The position numbers and the translations under genes were made by a program. A DNA stretch of 64,000 bases from Rivularia sp. MS3 (GTDB taxonomy: Bacteria; Cyanobacteriota; Cyanobacteriia; Cyanobacteriales; Nostocaceae). Shown here piece by piece: positions 10,329-18,341 of the stretch. The notes under the pieces are model-generated. The model was not told the origin of the DNA. It saw nothing but the letters and a program-made list of their open reading frames with translations, and searched no databases. Location: contig JAHCMI010000053.1 of the NCBI GenBank assembly GCA_019192545.1, forward strand, positions 1-64,000, given 5' to 3'. Numbering within the stretch: the first letter of the stretch is position 1; each line of letters begins with the position of its first letter.

Positions 10329-10592
10329 ATGACTGGAATAGAGTGGTTGAGAACACTTCATACAAAGCAACTTATTCAATTAAAAAATGATTGTTACAAA
10401 GGCTTGCTTGGTGGAGGTTATATTGATTATGATGGTCATGTGTTTAATCTTGAAGAATTGAAACAGGTTTTTAGTGAAAGACCTCACATACTAAATAGAG
10501 CAGAAACCAAACAAATTCGTAGAAAATCAGCGAAAGATAAAAAGAGATTGCACCAATCTACCGGAACCGCGCACAGTGCCGCTAATTTCTAA
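10329..10592 (+). CDS. small hypothetical protein (87 aa)
   Basis: I do not recognise this protein. It is 87 aa, basic and soluble, beginning MTGIEWLRTLHTKQLIQL and ending in a Lys/Arg-rich tail (RRKSAKDKKRLH), which suggests nucleic-acid or partner binding but proves nothing. An A-rich leader precedes ATG 10329. It stands alone in a repeat-rich patch before the small toxin-antitoxin genes. Coding is plausible from composition, not proven. Confidence 0.5.
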   Translation: MTGIEWLRTLHTKQLIQLKNDCYKGLLGGGYIDYDGHVFNLEELKQVFSERPHILNRAETKQIRRKSAKDKKRLHQSTGTAHSAANF

Positions 10593-10667
10593 TTATGGGG
10601 GTGTAGTGCGCTCGCGACTTTAGTCGCCAGTCCCATTACTTTTTGTGGTATATTACTCGAAGCGGTA

Positions 10668-10907
10668 ATGCGCACATATAAAAAGCCTAGTAGGTCTAGC
10701 GGACAGACCCCGATCCGGAACCCTGGGGGCAATAAGCCCAAAATCTTGTACAAATATGGGAGTCAAAGTGAAAAATTTAATAAATCATTTCAAATGCGGT
10801 CGGGCAGTCCGTGTGAGCTTGTGGACGTATCCAAACGGGGAGGTTTGAATATTTTCGTATTTAGATTTCTAGGGCGGACGGTTGAAGCAAGAATCCCCTT
10901 CAATTAA
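10668..10907 (+). CDS. small hypothetical protein (79 aa), richer in GC
   Basis: I do not recognise this protein. A 79-aa reading frame opens at ATG 10668. The first half is basic and Ser/Gly/Pro-rich; the second half looks like a compact beta fold (ELVDVSKRGGLNIFVFRF then LGRTVEARI). The DNA at 10690-10740 and 10800-10880 is visibly richer in G+C than its surroundings, which hints at transfer or a structured RNA. No strong ribosome-binding site is seen. It may be a real short gene or a fragment. Confidence 0.4.
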   Translation: MRTYKKPSRSSGQTPIRNPGGNKPKILYKYGSQSEKFNKSFQMRSGSPCELVDVSKRGGLNIFVFRFLGRTVEARIPFN

Positions 10908-10967
10908 TTGATGGGGAGTGTCAAAAACTGACTGGATTAAGTCTCCATATGGATAAAATCAATATGG

Positions 10968-10973
10968 TATAAT
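10968..10973 (+). promoter_or_regulatory. -10 element before the VapBC-like pair
   Basis: A consensus TATAAT lies 26 bp upstream of the antitoxin ATG at 11000. A good -35 is not visible at the expected spacing. A short 'ccatatgg...caatatgg' direct-repeat-like sequence sits just before it and could bind the antitoxin. Confidence 0.35.
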
Positions 10974-10999
10974 TTCAAAACAAATATAATAAATCAGTA

Positions 11000-11269
11000 A
11001 TGATTGGTACTAATATTTACATCAGCATAGAAACTCAAGAATCTTTAGTTAAAGCAGCAGCTTTACAGCAAATTTCTGTTGAAGAACTTGCTTCTTCTAT
11101 CTTGAAAGAAAGTATCAAAGAAAAGTTTGGACAAATTAGTAATTCATCCGAAAAAAAACGTGAATTTGCCGTAAACCCTCTGACGGAAATGAAACCCTAT
11201 GCTTATTTAGCAGAACCCAATGAACCTGCTATTTCTCCTGATGATTGGGAAATGAATCAAGATTTTTAA
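11000..11269 (+). CDS. VapB-like antitoxin
   Basis: This 89-aa protein lies 7 bp upstream of a PIN-domain toxin, the usual antitoxin position. Its N terminus (TNIYISIETQESLVKAAAL) resembles a ribbon-helix-helix DNA-binding module, and the acidic C terminus (EPNEPAISPDDWEMNQDF) would bind and block the toxin. Antitoxins of this kind usually repress their own operon; the TATAAT at 10968 is the likely target region. The subfamily is not certain. Confidence 0.7.
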   Translation: MIGTNIYISIETQESLVKAAALQQISVEELASSILKESIKEKFGQISNSSEKKREFAVNPLTEMKPYAYLAEPNEPAISPDDWEMNQDF

Positions 11270-11276
11270 GTTAATT

Positions 11277-11672
11277 ATGATAATTCTTGATACCCATATT
11301 TGGGTTTGGTGGAATCATAACGATGCAAAACTCACTTCAAATCATCATAAAGCAATAAATAAACAAAGACCATTTGGTTTAGGCGTTAGCTCCATAAGTT
11401 TGATTGAGATTACCAGACTTGTTACACAAAATAGGCTGATTCTTCCTTGTCCGCTACAAGAATGGTTTAATATTGCTTTGGCACAAGAGGGTGTAATTCT
11501 TCTTTCAATCACCCCTCAAATTGCCATTGATTCCTATTCGCTTCCAGGAAATTTTCATAAAGATCCAGCCGATAGAATTATTGTTTCAACAGCAAGAACA
11601 TATGATGTACCGTTGGTAACTGTAGATGAAAAGATTCTTGCTTATTCTTACGTAAAAACAATTCAACCATAA
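11277..11672 (+). CDS. vapC: PIN-domain toxin, VapC-like
   Basis: PIN-domain ribonuclease, toxin of a VapBC-type pair. The acidic residues expected of the metal site are visible: D5 in ILDTHIWVWW, a Glu in SLIEITRL, and Asp residues in HKDPADRIIVSTA and LVTVDEKIL. The 131-aa length is typical. VapC toxins cleave tRNA or rRNA when free of antitoxin. It starts 7 bp after the antitoxin stop, so the two are certainly one operon. Confidence 0.9.
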   Translation: MIILDTHIWVWWNHNDAKLTSNHHKAINKQRPFGLGVSSISLIEITRLVTQNRLILPCPLQEWFNIALAQEGVILLSITPQIAIDSYSLPGNFHKDPADRIIVSTARTYDVPLVTVDEKILAYSYVKTIQP

Positions 11673-11715
11673 GGTAAAACGTAATCAGCAAAATAAATTA
11701 CGTTTGTCTTAGATA

Positions 11716-11784
11716 GTAGGTTGGGTTAAAGGCGCTGAATAATTTGATTGTTTACCAAGGATGAAAATGCACCGTAACCCAACA
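11716..11784. repeat. 69-bp dispersed repeat, copy 1
   Basis: It begins gtaggttgggttaaaggcgc and ends cgtaacccaaca. The ends are inverted (gttgggtt/aacccaac), with a conserved 'tttaccaaggatgaaaatgc' core. A near-identical 69-bp copy lies at 13867-13935 and a truncated start at about 13099. This is a MITE- or REP-like element. Confidence 0.75.
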
Positions 11785-11881
11785 TTCATATTTAAGTTTT
11801 CACATCCGCCGGGGAATGCAATTCCCCGTCTAATAGCACAAGTCCATTTAAATGGACTAAATGAATTATTTTTGTCTCAGT

Positions 11882-12280
11882 TCAATCACAATGAAACCAC
11901 CAATCTCGCGGTTGCCCTTGGATTGATTTGAGTTTTCCTAAAACCTTTTCAATTTTAAGCGGTAAGGTATGAATACCGGAAATATAAATACAATCTTCTT
12001 CTGGCTTAGTGCCGAAATAAGTAATTCTTGCTTTGTAATCTGTTAAACGTTTAATTTTGACGTATCCGATAATTTCAATGTCTTCTGGTATTTCATATCT
12101 ATCTTTATCTAAAAGATATCTTTGCTCTAACTTATTTGCTATTTTATTTAATACTTTTTGTTTTGGTAGACGATTCGCAAAGCAATAATGATATGTACGA
12201 CCGCATTTATTATCTCCCAAATCTTTGAGATGGGGAATATTTACAATGTGAATCATGCTTGCGTCGTAATATTTCATCAA
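11882..12280 (-). CDS. hypothetical protein (132 aa)
   Basis: I do not recognise this gene. It encodes a 132-aa soluble alpha/beta-looking protein (DIEIIGYVKIKRLTDYKARITYFG in the middle, ending QPRDWWFHCD) with three scattered Cys and several His but no clear metal-binding spacing. ATG 12280 or the next codon are both possible starts. It sits in a patch of small genes with toxin-antitoxin pairs, but no partner is visible and no function is assigned. Confidence 0.6.
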   Translation of the reverse strand: MMKYYDASMIHIVNIPHLKDLGDNKCGRTYHYCFANRLPKQKVLNKIANKLEQRYLLDKDRYEIPEDIEIIGYVKIKRLTDYKARITYFGTKPEEDCIYISGIHTLPLKIEKVLGKLKSIQGQPRDWWFHCD

Positions 12281-12351
12281 TGCTTACCTTTAGAATAAAA
12301 TAGAATTTATAATTCATGCATAAATAATGTATCACACGCAAAATACTTTAT

Positions 12352-12795
12352 TTATCCCAAATCTTCCCATTGACCCCATTCATCCTTAAACCAACCTAAA
12401 CAATACCAATTTCCACGACCATTAGACTGTTTTTTATAAGTAAAATAAAGATAACTTTCTCAAGTTTTTAGTTGCAAACGTTTTTCACTAGTAGTACCAA
12501 ACATAAATAATGGAATACCAACATCAAAACTATCTACGATATCACCACTAATAAAAGCTGACCAAGTTACAGATAGAGGAAACATTCCTTCTTTATCAGT
12601 CCATATCCACCTACTAAACGACGGACAAGGGTTTCCAGTGATTAAATCAATTTCAGGATCGCGATGAAAATCCTCACCAATAAACTTACGAAAATCATCT
12701 AATAGAGAATCTATAATTTCATACCAAGTTTCTTCGCTATATTCTTCCTCTTTTATTCCTGCATTCCAAAGCTTTTGCTCAAGTTCTAAATTCAT
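12352..12795 (-). pseudogene. hypothetical protein interrupted by in-frame TGA
   Basis: The frame opens at ATG 12795 and runs 111 codons to a TGA at 12462-12460. Reading on in the same frame gives 35 more clean codons (ESYLYFTYKKQS, then GRGNWYCLGWFKDEWGQWED) to a TAA at 12354-12352. The continuation is Trp/Tyr-rich and protein-like, in a frame that chance DNA would often break, so I read this as one ~147-codon gene with a premature stop. The family is unknown; the region has acidic and aromatic residues (SFSRWIWTDKEG). Alternatively the 111-aa form is the normal product. Confidence 0.55.
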
Positions 12796-13141
12796 TTTTT
12801 ATTATTTACAGTAGTAGAGTATCAAAAAAATGATTGTATGATATTTCGTTTTTATATTAGCTTAATAGATAGAAAGTTATTGTAATAATAAAAAAATATT
12901 AATATTTTCATACTCTCCTGCGTTTGTAAACCCACAGAAAAAGTAATATGTAAAATGATTGAACTCTATATTTTATTTTTCCATAATATTAAACATATAC
13001 AAAATTGATTAGACTGCTTTCACATCCGCCTACGGTTGCAAACCGCAGGCTAATAGTAATATTTCATAGAATACTAACTTTAGCAAAATGATTTATAGAT
13101 AGTAGGTTGGGTTGAGGGAAAAAAACCAATATAACTAGAAA

Positions 13142-13543
13142 CTATTTTGGTTTTCTACCTCTTTCCAAAGCTTTTGATGCAGGTGGTGGAGGTTCGGGTG
13201 GTTTTTGAAGTATTTCAATAATTACTGTAATAACTTCGTCAATTTTATCATCTTTCAATCTTCCTATATGTCGAATCACGTTACTTTTGGCGACTGTTGC
13301 AATAATATTAGGACGAATATAGCAAGGACTCAAATTTAACTTACCAATTCGGAAATCTTTATCTTCCAACTTAATTTCATAATCTCTACCAGGTTTACTG
13401 GTAATAGGACAAAGTATTGCATTGTTACTATCGGATTGTGCAATTATTAAAGCAGGTCTTTTCTTTGTAGTAGATGCATCTGAAAATGGGAAAGGAACAG
13501 AGATAACATCACCTTTTGCAAAATTATCTAAAGTTCTTTCCAT
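13142..13543 (-). CDS. MazF/PemK-family toxin
   Basis: Endoribonuclease toxin of the MazF/PemK (CcdB-fold) type. It carries the family's opening GDVISVPFPFSD, then KKRPALIIAQ, CPITSKPGRDYEI, and the late YIRPNIIATVAKSNVIRHIGRL strand. At 133 aa it is slightly long because of a Pro-rich tail (KPPEPPPPASK). It starts inside the end of the upstream gene with a 16-bp overlap, so translation is coupled to the antitoxin. Free MazF-type toxins cleave mRNA at short motifs; the specificity here is unknown. Confidence 0.88.
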   Translation of the reverse strand: MERTLDNFAKGDVISVPFPFSDASTTKKRPALIIAQSDSNNAILCPITSKPGRDYEIKLEDKDFRIGKLNLSPCYIRPNIIATVAKSNVIRHIGRLKDDKIDEVITVIIEILQKPPEPPPPASKALERGRKPK

Positions 13544-13809
13544 GCTTCATCTTCCTCTGGAATTAGCCAAACTTCGTTTAATGATGATTCGCTTAATTCA
13601 AGAAAATCTTCTATTATCGTTTGAGTATCATCTGTATCGTTAGCTTGTAAACTATTTATTTTCTCAACTGATAGTCCAGTCAGTTTTGCTACTAAATTTA
13701 AATCAATTCCTTCTTCTAGCATATTAACAGCAACTTGAATTAATCCTTGCTGCAAACCTTGTTCCCATGCTTCACGTAAGGTGTTAGCTTTGATTACTCC
13801 TTCAGACAT
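13528..13809 (-). CDS. antitoxin partner of MazF-like toxin
   Basis: This 93-aa protein is encoded immediately upstream of, and overlapping, the MazF-like toxin. The segment GIDLNLVAKLTGLSVEKINSL is a helix-turn-helix-like motif also seen at the C terminus of cyanobacterial Rpn/transposase-like proteins, and the C terminus is acidic (EVWLIPEEDEAWKEL), as expected for a toxin-binding tail. Likely roles are neutralising the toxin and repressing the operon. Family assignment is by position and motif only. Confidence 0.65.
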   Translation of the reverse strand: MSEGVIKANTLREAWEQGLQQGLIQVAVNMLEEGIDLNLVAKLTGLSVEKINSLQANDTDDTQTIIEDFLELSESSLNEVWLIPEEDEAWKEL

Positions 13810-13866
13810 AATGTTTGATTGTTTATGTTCTGCTTTTATATTAGCTTAGGAGATGTCACACGTAAG

Positions 13867-13935
13867 GTAGGTTGGGTTAAAGGCGCAGAATAACTAAATG
13901 ATTTACCAAGGATGAAAATGCGCCGCAACCCAACA
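13867..13935. repeat. 69-bp dispersed repeat, copy 2
   Basis: Second copy of the element at 11716, same orientation, same length, and differing at a limited number of positions. It is followed by another 'gttgggttt' piece and, at about 14004-14032, by the 'ggtgcgttacgcttcgcg...taacacaccctac' type of inverted repeat. Confidence 0.75.
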
Positions 13936-14063
13936 GAAACAATTAATGCTTGGTTATGTTGGGTTTCACTTTTGAAATTTGATGAAATATCAATAAAAAA
14001 ACGGTGCGTTACGCTTCGCGATAACACACCCTACAAATTAATTTATTATTTATAATTTATCCC

Positions 14064-17000
14064 CTATTCTTCAACAACTTTTCTAGCTGCTAAATATTCG
14101 TACATTTTCCACCGTTGATTAACTTCTACTTGCGCTTCTTCCATCAATTGTTTGGCAATTTCCGGCTTAGTTTTCTTCAACATTTTGAAGCGATTTTCTT
14201 TGTACATCGATTCTTCTGGGGAATTTTTTGGCTGTCGCATGTCTAGCTGTAAAGGATTTCTACCTTGTTTGACTAAATCGGGATTATAACGATAAAGCAA
14301 CCATCTTCCCGATTCTACTAAGGCTTTTTGATTGCTCATTGCCGTACTCATATCTATTCCATGAGCGATACAGTGACTGTAAGCAATGATTAATGATGGC
14401 CCTTCATAGGCTTCTGCTTCTAAAAATGCTTTGAGGGTATGTTCGTCTCTGGCTCCTAATGCTACGCTCGCTACGTAGATATTTCCGTAGGTCATGGCAA
14501 TCAATCCTAAATCTTTTTTCCCGGCAGGCTTACCGCTAGCGGCAAATTTAGCCACTGCTGCTTTAGGTGTAGATTTAGATGATTGTCCGCCAGTGTTGGA
14601 ATACACTTCGGTATCCATCACCAACACGTTAACATTACGACCGCTAGCAAGTACGTGATCCAACCCGCCAAAGTCGATATCATAAGCCCAACCATCACCG
14701 CCAACTATCCAAACGCTTTTCTTAACTAAATAATCAGCTAAGGATTTTAGATTATTAATTCTCTCCTTATTTTCTCTGCCATTTTTTAACTCCTCTGCCA
14801 ACCTTTCTTTCAACAACTCAACTCTTTCTCTTTGCTCCCAAATATCGGCTTCTGTCTTCTGGGGTGCATTTAAAATAGAACCTGCTAAACCTGGAGGAAG
14901 CAAACCTTTATAATTTTCTTCATAAGCTAATTCTTGTAGCAACTCCGCAGCGTATTCGGCTTTTTTATCCACTGACAACCGGAAACCAAAACCGAATTCA
15001 GCATTATCTTCAAATAAACTATTACTCCAAGCCGGACCTTTTCCTTGGGCATTTTTTGTCCAGGGTGTTGTCGGCAGGTTGCCACCGAAGATTGACGAGC
15101 ATCCCGTCGCATTGGCTATTAAAGCGCGATCGCCAAACAGTTGACTCAGTAATTTTAAGTATGGTGTTTCGCCACATCCAGCACAAGCACCAGAAAATTC
15201 AAAGAGTGGTTCTTGTAATTGCTGCTGCCGAATTTGATTTAATTTCAGCTTATTTCTATCCGGTAGGGGTAATTTAAGAAAATAATCCCAGTTTTCTGTT
15301 TCTTGCTCTCGTAAAGGCAATTGTGATTCCATATTAATTGCTTTACGTTCGGGATTATTTTTATCTTTCGCCGGACAAATATCAACACAAATAGTACATC
15401 CCGTACAGTCGGAAGGAGCTACCTGAATAGTAAATTTTTCTTCGGCAAAGGTTTTATCTTTAGCATCGGTAGATTTAAAACTTGCCGGAGCATTACTTAA
15501 TTTACCTTTTTCGTAAACCTTAGCGCGAATTGCAGCGTGAGGACATACCATAACGCATTTACCGCACTGAACGCAGACATCTGGCTCCCAAACGGGAATC
15601 TCTTGAGCTACGTTGCGTTTTTCTAATTTAGAAGTTCCTGTAGGGAATGTTCCATCAGCAGGTAATACGCTTACTGGTAATTCGTCTCCTCTTCCCGCCA
15701 TCAATAAGCTAAGCGCGTTGTCAGAAAAACCTCTTGCCGATACCAAGAGAGGCTTTAAATTCTCCTCATTCCCTATTCCCTGTTCCCTATTCCCTACTCC
15801 CTTAACTTCAACTTTGTGCAAATTCTCCAGGGTATTATCTACCGCTTGCAGATTCATGGCGACGACTTTATCGCCTTTTTTACCGTAAGTCTTTTTAATA
15901 GCGTATTTAATTTTTTCTATGGCTTCATCCTGCGGTAAAACACCAGCTAAAGCAAAGAAACAGGTTTGCATTATGGTATTAATTCTTCCGCCCATGCCGC
16001 TGTTACGAGCAACTTCGTTAGCATTAATGACGTAAAATTTCAGTTGCTTATCAATAATTTGCTGCTGTACTTTTCCAGGAAGATGTTGCCATACTGTTTC
16101 GGCATCGTAAGGACTATTTAATAAAAAAGTCGCGCCAGACACGGCATTTTGCAATACATCGACTCTGTGTAAAAATGTCCATTGATGACAACCGATAAAA
16201 TTAGCTTTGTCGATTAAATATGTAGAGCGAATCAGTTGAGAACCAAAACGCAGATGGGAAACTGTCATCGAACCGGATTTCTTGGAATCGTAGACAAAAT
16301 ACCCTTGAGCATAATTGTCTGTTTCCTCACCGATAATTTTGATAGAGTTTTTGTTTGCTCCTACGGTACCATCGGAACCCAAACCGTAAAACATCGCTCT
16401 AACAACATTCTCTGCTTCTGTAGAAAAGCCAGAATCGTAATCGAGAGAAGTCTGAGTTAAGTCGTCGTTAATACCAACAGTAAAATTATTTTGCGGTTTT
16501 TCCCGAGCTAAATTATCGTAAATAGCCAGCACCATCGCCGGTGTAAATTCTTTAGAAGAAAGTCCGTACCTTCCACCAACAATTTTCGGTAAATTTCCCA
16601 TTACCCAACTTTGATAAATCGCCGTCACAACATCCAAATACAGCGGCTCCCCAGCGCTACCTGGTTCCTTGGTGCGATCTAAAACGGCAATTGATTTTAC
16701 GGTATTGGGTAATGCTTTAACAAATAGCTCTGAATTAAAAGGACGAAACAGTCTAACTTTGACGACACCTAATTTTTCACCGCGAGCATTAAGATAATCA
16801 ATAGTTTCATGCACCGTCTCGCAACCGGAACCCATTAAAACTATTACCCTTTCGGCATCGGCAGCGCCATAATACTCAAAAACCCGATAATATCTACCAG
16901 TTTGTTTGCCGAATTCATCCATTACCTGCTGCACAATTTCCGAGCAAGCATCATAGTAAGGATTAATTCTCTCCCGAGCTTGGAAGTAAACGTCGGGATT

Positions 17001-17660
17001 TTGCGCGGTACCTCGGATAACGGGATTATCGGGAGTTAAAGCCCGATTTCTATGGGCAAATACTAAATCATCATCAATTAAAGCCTCTAAATCTTCTGGT
17101 TGTAAAAGTTCTACCTTTTGAATTTCATGGGAAGTGCGGAAGCCGTCGAAAAAGTGAAGAAATGGAACTCTGGCTTTGAGAGTCGCTGCTTGAGCAATCA
17201 AAGCAAAATCGTGAGCTTCCTGTACGTTAGCCGAACACAACATAGCGAAACCCGTTGCCCGAGCCGCCATTACGTCACTTTGATCGCCAAAAATCGATAG
17301 AGCATGAGTAGCCAAGGAACGCGCTGCAACGTGAATAACTGCGCTGGTGAGTTCCCCGGCAATTTTATACAAATTGGGAATCATCAACAGCAAGCCTTGA
17401 GATGCCGTGAAAGTAGTAGTCAGCGAACCAGCTTGCAAAGCACCATGTACCGCAGCCGCAGCCCCACCTTCGCTTTGCATCTCAACTACGCTAGGAACGG
17501 TACCCCATAAGTTGCGATTGCCTTGGGCAGCCCAAGCATCAGCCCATTCACCCATTGAAGAAGAAGGAGTAATCGGATAAATCGCAATAACTTCGTTCAA
17601 ACGGTAAGCAACCCGAGCAACCGCTTCATTTCCATCAATTGTTGCAAACTTGTTCATCAC
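14064..17660 (-). CDS. nifJ: pyruvate:ferredoxin (flavodoxin) oxidoreductase
   Basis: Single-chain homodimeric PFOR of 1198 aa. It oxidises pyruvate with CoA to acetyl-CoA and CO2 and reduces ferredoxin or flavodoxin; in diazotrophic cyanobacteria it can feed nitrogenase or work under low oxygen. Domains in order: pyruvate-binding N domain (AIYPITPSSSMGEW), domain II, EKR region, two 4Fe-4S motifs (CVQCGKCVMVCPHAA and CTGCTICVDICPAK), the proximal-cluster CAGCGETPY, and the TPP site (GGDGWAYDIDFGGLD, MDTEVYSNTGGQ). Start codons at 17660 and 17657 are both possible. An unusual GNREQGIGNEE insert near residue 625 is described separately. Confidence 0.96.
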   Translation of the reverse strand: MMNKFATIDGNEAVARVAYRLNEVIAIYPITPSSSMGEWADAWAAQGNRNLWGTVPSVVEMQSEGGAAAAVHGALQAGSLTTTFTASQGLLLMIPNLYKIAGELTSAVIHVAARSLATHALSIFGDQSDVMAARATGFAMLCSANVQEAHDFALIAQAATLKARVPFLHFFDGFRTSHEIQKVELLQPEDLEALIDDDLVFAHRNRALTPDNPVIRGTAQNPDVYFQARERINPYYDACSEIVQQVMDEFGKQTGRYYRVFEYYGAADAERVIVLMGSGCETVHETIDYLNARGEKLGVVKVRLFRPFNSELFVKALPNTVKSIAVLDRTKEPGSAGEPLYLDVVTAIYQSWVMGNLPKIVGGRYGLSSKEFTPAMVLAIYDNLAREKPQNNFTVGINDDLTQTSLDYDSGFSTEAENVVRAMFYGLGSDGTVGANKNSIKIIGEETDNYAQGYFVYDSKKSGSMTVSHLRFGSQLIRSTYLIDKANFIGCHQWTFLHRVDVLQNAVSGATFLLNSPYDAETVWQHLPGKVQQQIIDKQLKFYVINANEVARNSGMGGRINTIMQTCFFALAGVLPQDEAIEKIKYAIKKTYGKKGDKVVAMNLQAVDNTLENLHKVEVKGVGNREQGIGNEENLKPLLVSARGFSDNALSLLMAGRGDELPVSVLPADGTFPTGTSKLEKRNVAQEIPVWEPDVCVQCGKCVMVCPHAAIRAKVYEKGKLSNAPASFKSTDAKDKTFAEEKFTIQVAPSDCTGCTICVDICPAKDKNNPERKAINMESQLPLREQETENWDYFLKLPLPDRNKLKLNQIRQQQLQEPLFEFSGACAGCGETPYLKLLSQLFGDRALIANATGCSSIFGGNLPTTPWTKNAQGKGPAWSNSLFEDNAEFGFGFRLSVDKKAEYAAELLQELAYEENYKGLLPPGLAGSILNAPQKTEADIWEQRERVELLKERLAEELKNGRENKERINNLKSLADYLVKKSVWIVGGDGWAYDIDFGGLDHVLASGRNVNVLVMDTEVYSNTGGQSSKSTPKAAVAKFAASGKPAGKKDLGLIAMTYGNIYVASVALGARDEHTLKAFLEAEAYEGPSLIIAYSHCIAHGIDMSTAMSNQKALVESGRWLLYRYNPDLVKQGRNPLQLDMRQPKNSPEESMYKENRFKMLKKTKPEIAKQLMEEAQVEVNQRWKMYEYLAARKVVEE
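15764..15803. repeat. heptamer repeat inside nifJ coding sequence
   Basis: Tandem copies of 'ttccctA/G' run from about 15764 to 15803 and encode the VGNREQGIGNEEN stretch of NifJ in frame. The same 'gggaatagggaa' heptamers are common as intergenic spacer DNA in heterocystous cyanobacteria; compare 'gggaatagggcatagggcat' near 36350 here. It is in frame and adds about 13 residues between the EKR region and the ferredoxin domain. Confidence 0.7.
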
Positions 17661-18341
17661 TTTTCTATAAATATAGTAATTCGGCTTGATTTATAAATTT
17701 CGTAAACTAGAGATTGATAAATAAAAAAAGCGATTAAAATGCTGCTACTAGGGAAATTTACAGTTTCTGGTTAAAAAGTATTAGTAAGTATTGATTGAAT
17801 AAACCCTGATGTACTAATATCTCATTTCTAAGTATGAGTTGTTTTCATACTTATTATCTGGTGTACTCAAAATATAAAAGTCCGACACCAAAGGATTTTT
17901 ACTATCTTTCAATAAAAAATGAGGGTATAGGTGCGGGTGATTTTACTTTCATTTTTGAGAATATACGTTACCCGATATTTTATGAGAGTATAGCTATAAT
18001 TACAAAGTCTCAGGCTTAGATGCTGCGGGAATTTTATCAAATTGCAATGCGGAGCAAACATTTTGCTTTTACGTACAGAATAAGTAAACTTTTGTAACAA
18101 TAAATTATAAATTGGAATTATTAGCTTAATTATTTTGTTGATTTATTTAATACTTATAGAACTTATACAAAAATAAGGTAAATATGTGATTGCGAGCGAC
18201 AACGACTTAATCTTCCAAAATGCTGCTATTGCTTCGGTACAGGTAGTGACTGTCGCAATGACAATATACTAGTTGCGCGTATTTACAGTTTCTTGGTAAA
18301 AATACCTTACGAATTAAATTAGTTTAAGAGGAGTCTATTAA
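17661..18341. other. 680-bp intergenic region
   Basis: AT-rich gap between divergent nifJ and the channel-like gene. A roughly 24-bp direct repeat containing 'tttacagttt' occurs near 17757 and 18278, and 'aaaatgctgcta' near 17736 and 18217. The 60-codon frames here look non-coding. The nifJ promoter must lie at the left end, but no convincing element was identified. Confidence 0.4.

Noticed and set aside
17834-18019. 60-codon frame in the nifJ-channel gap
   Set aside because: AT-rich, no ribosome-binding site, overlaps an equally long frame on the other strand; looks like chance.
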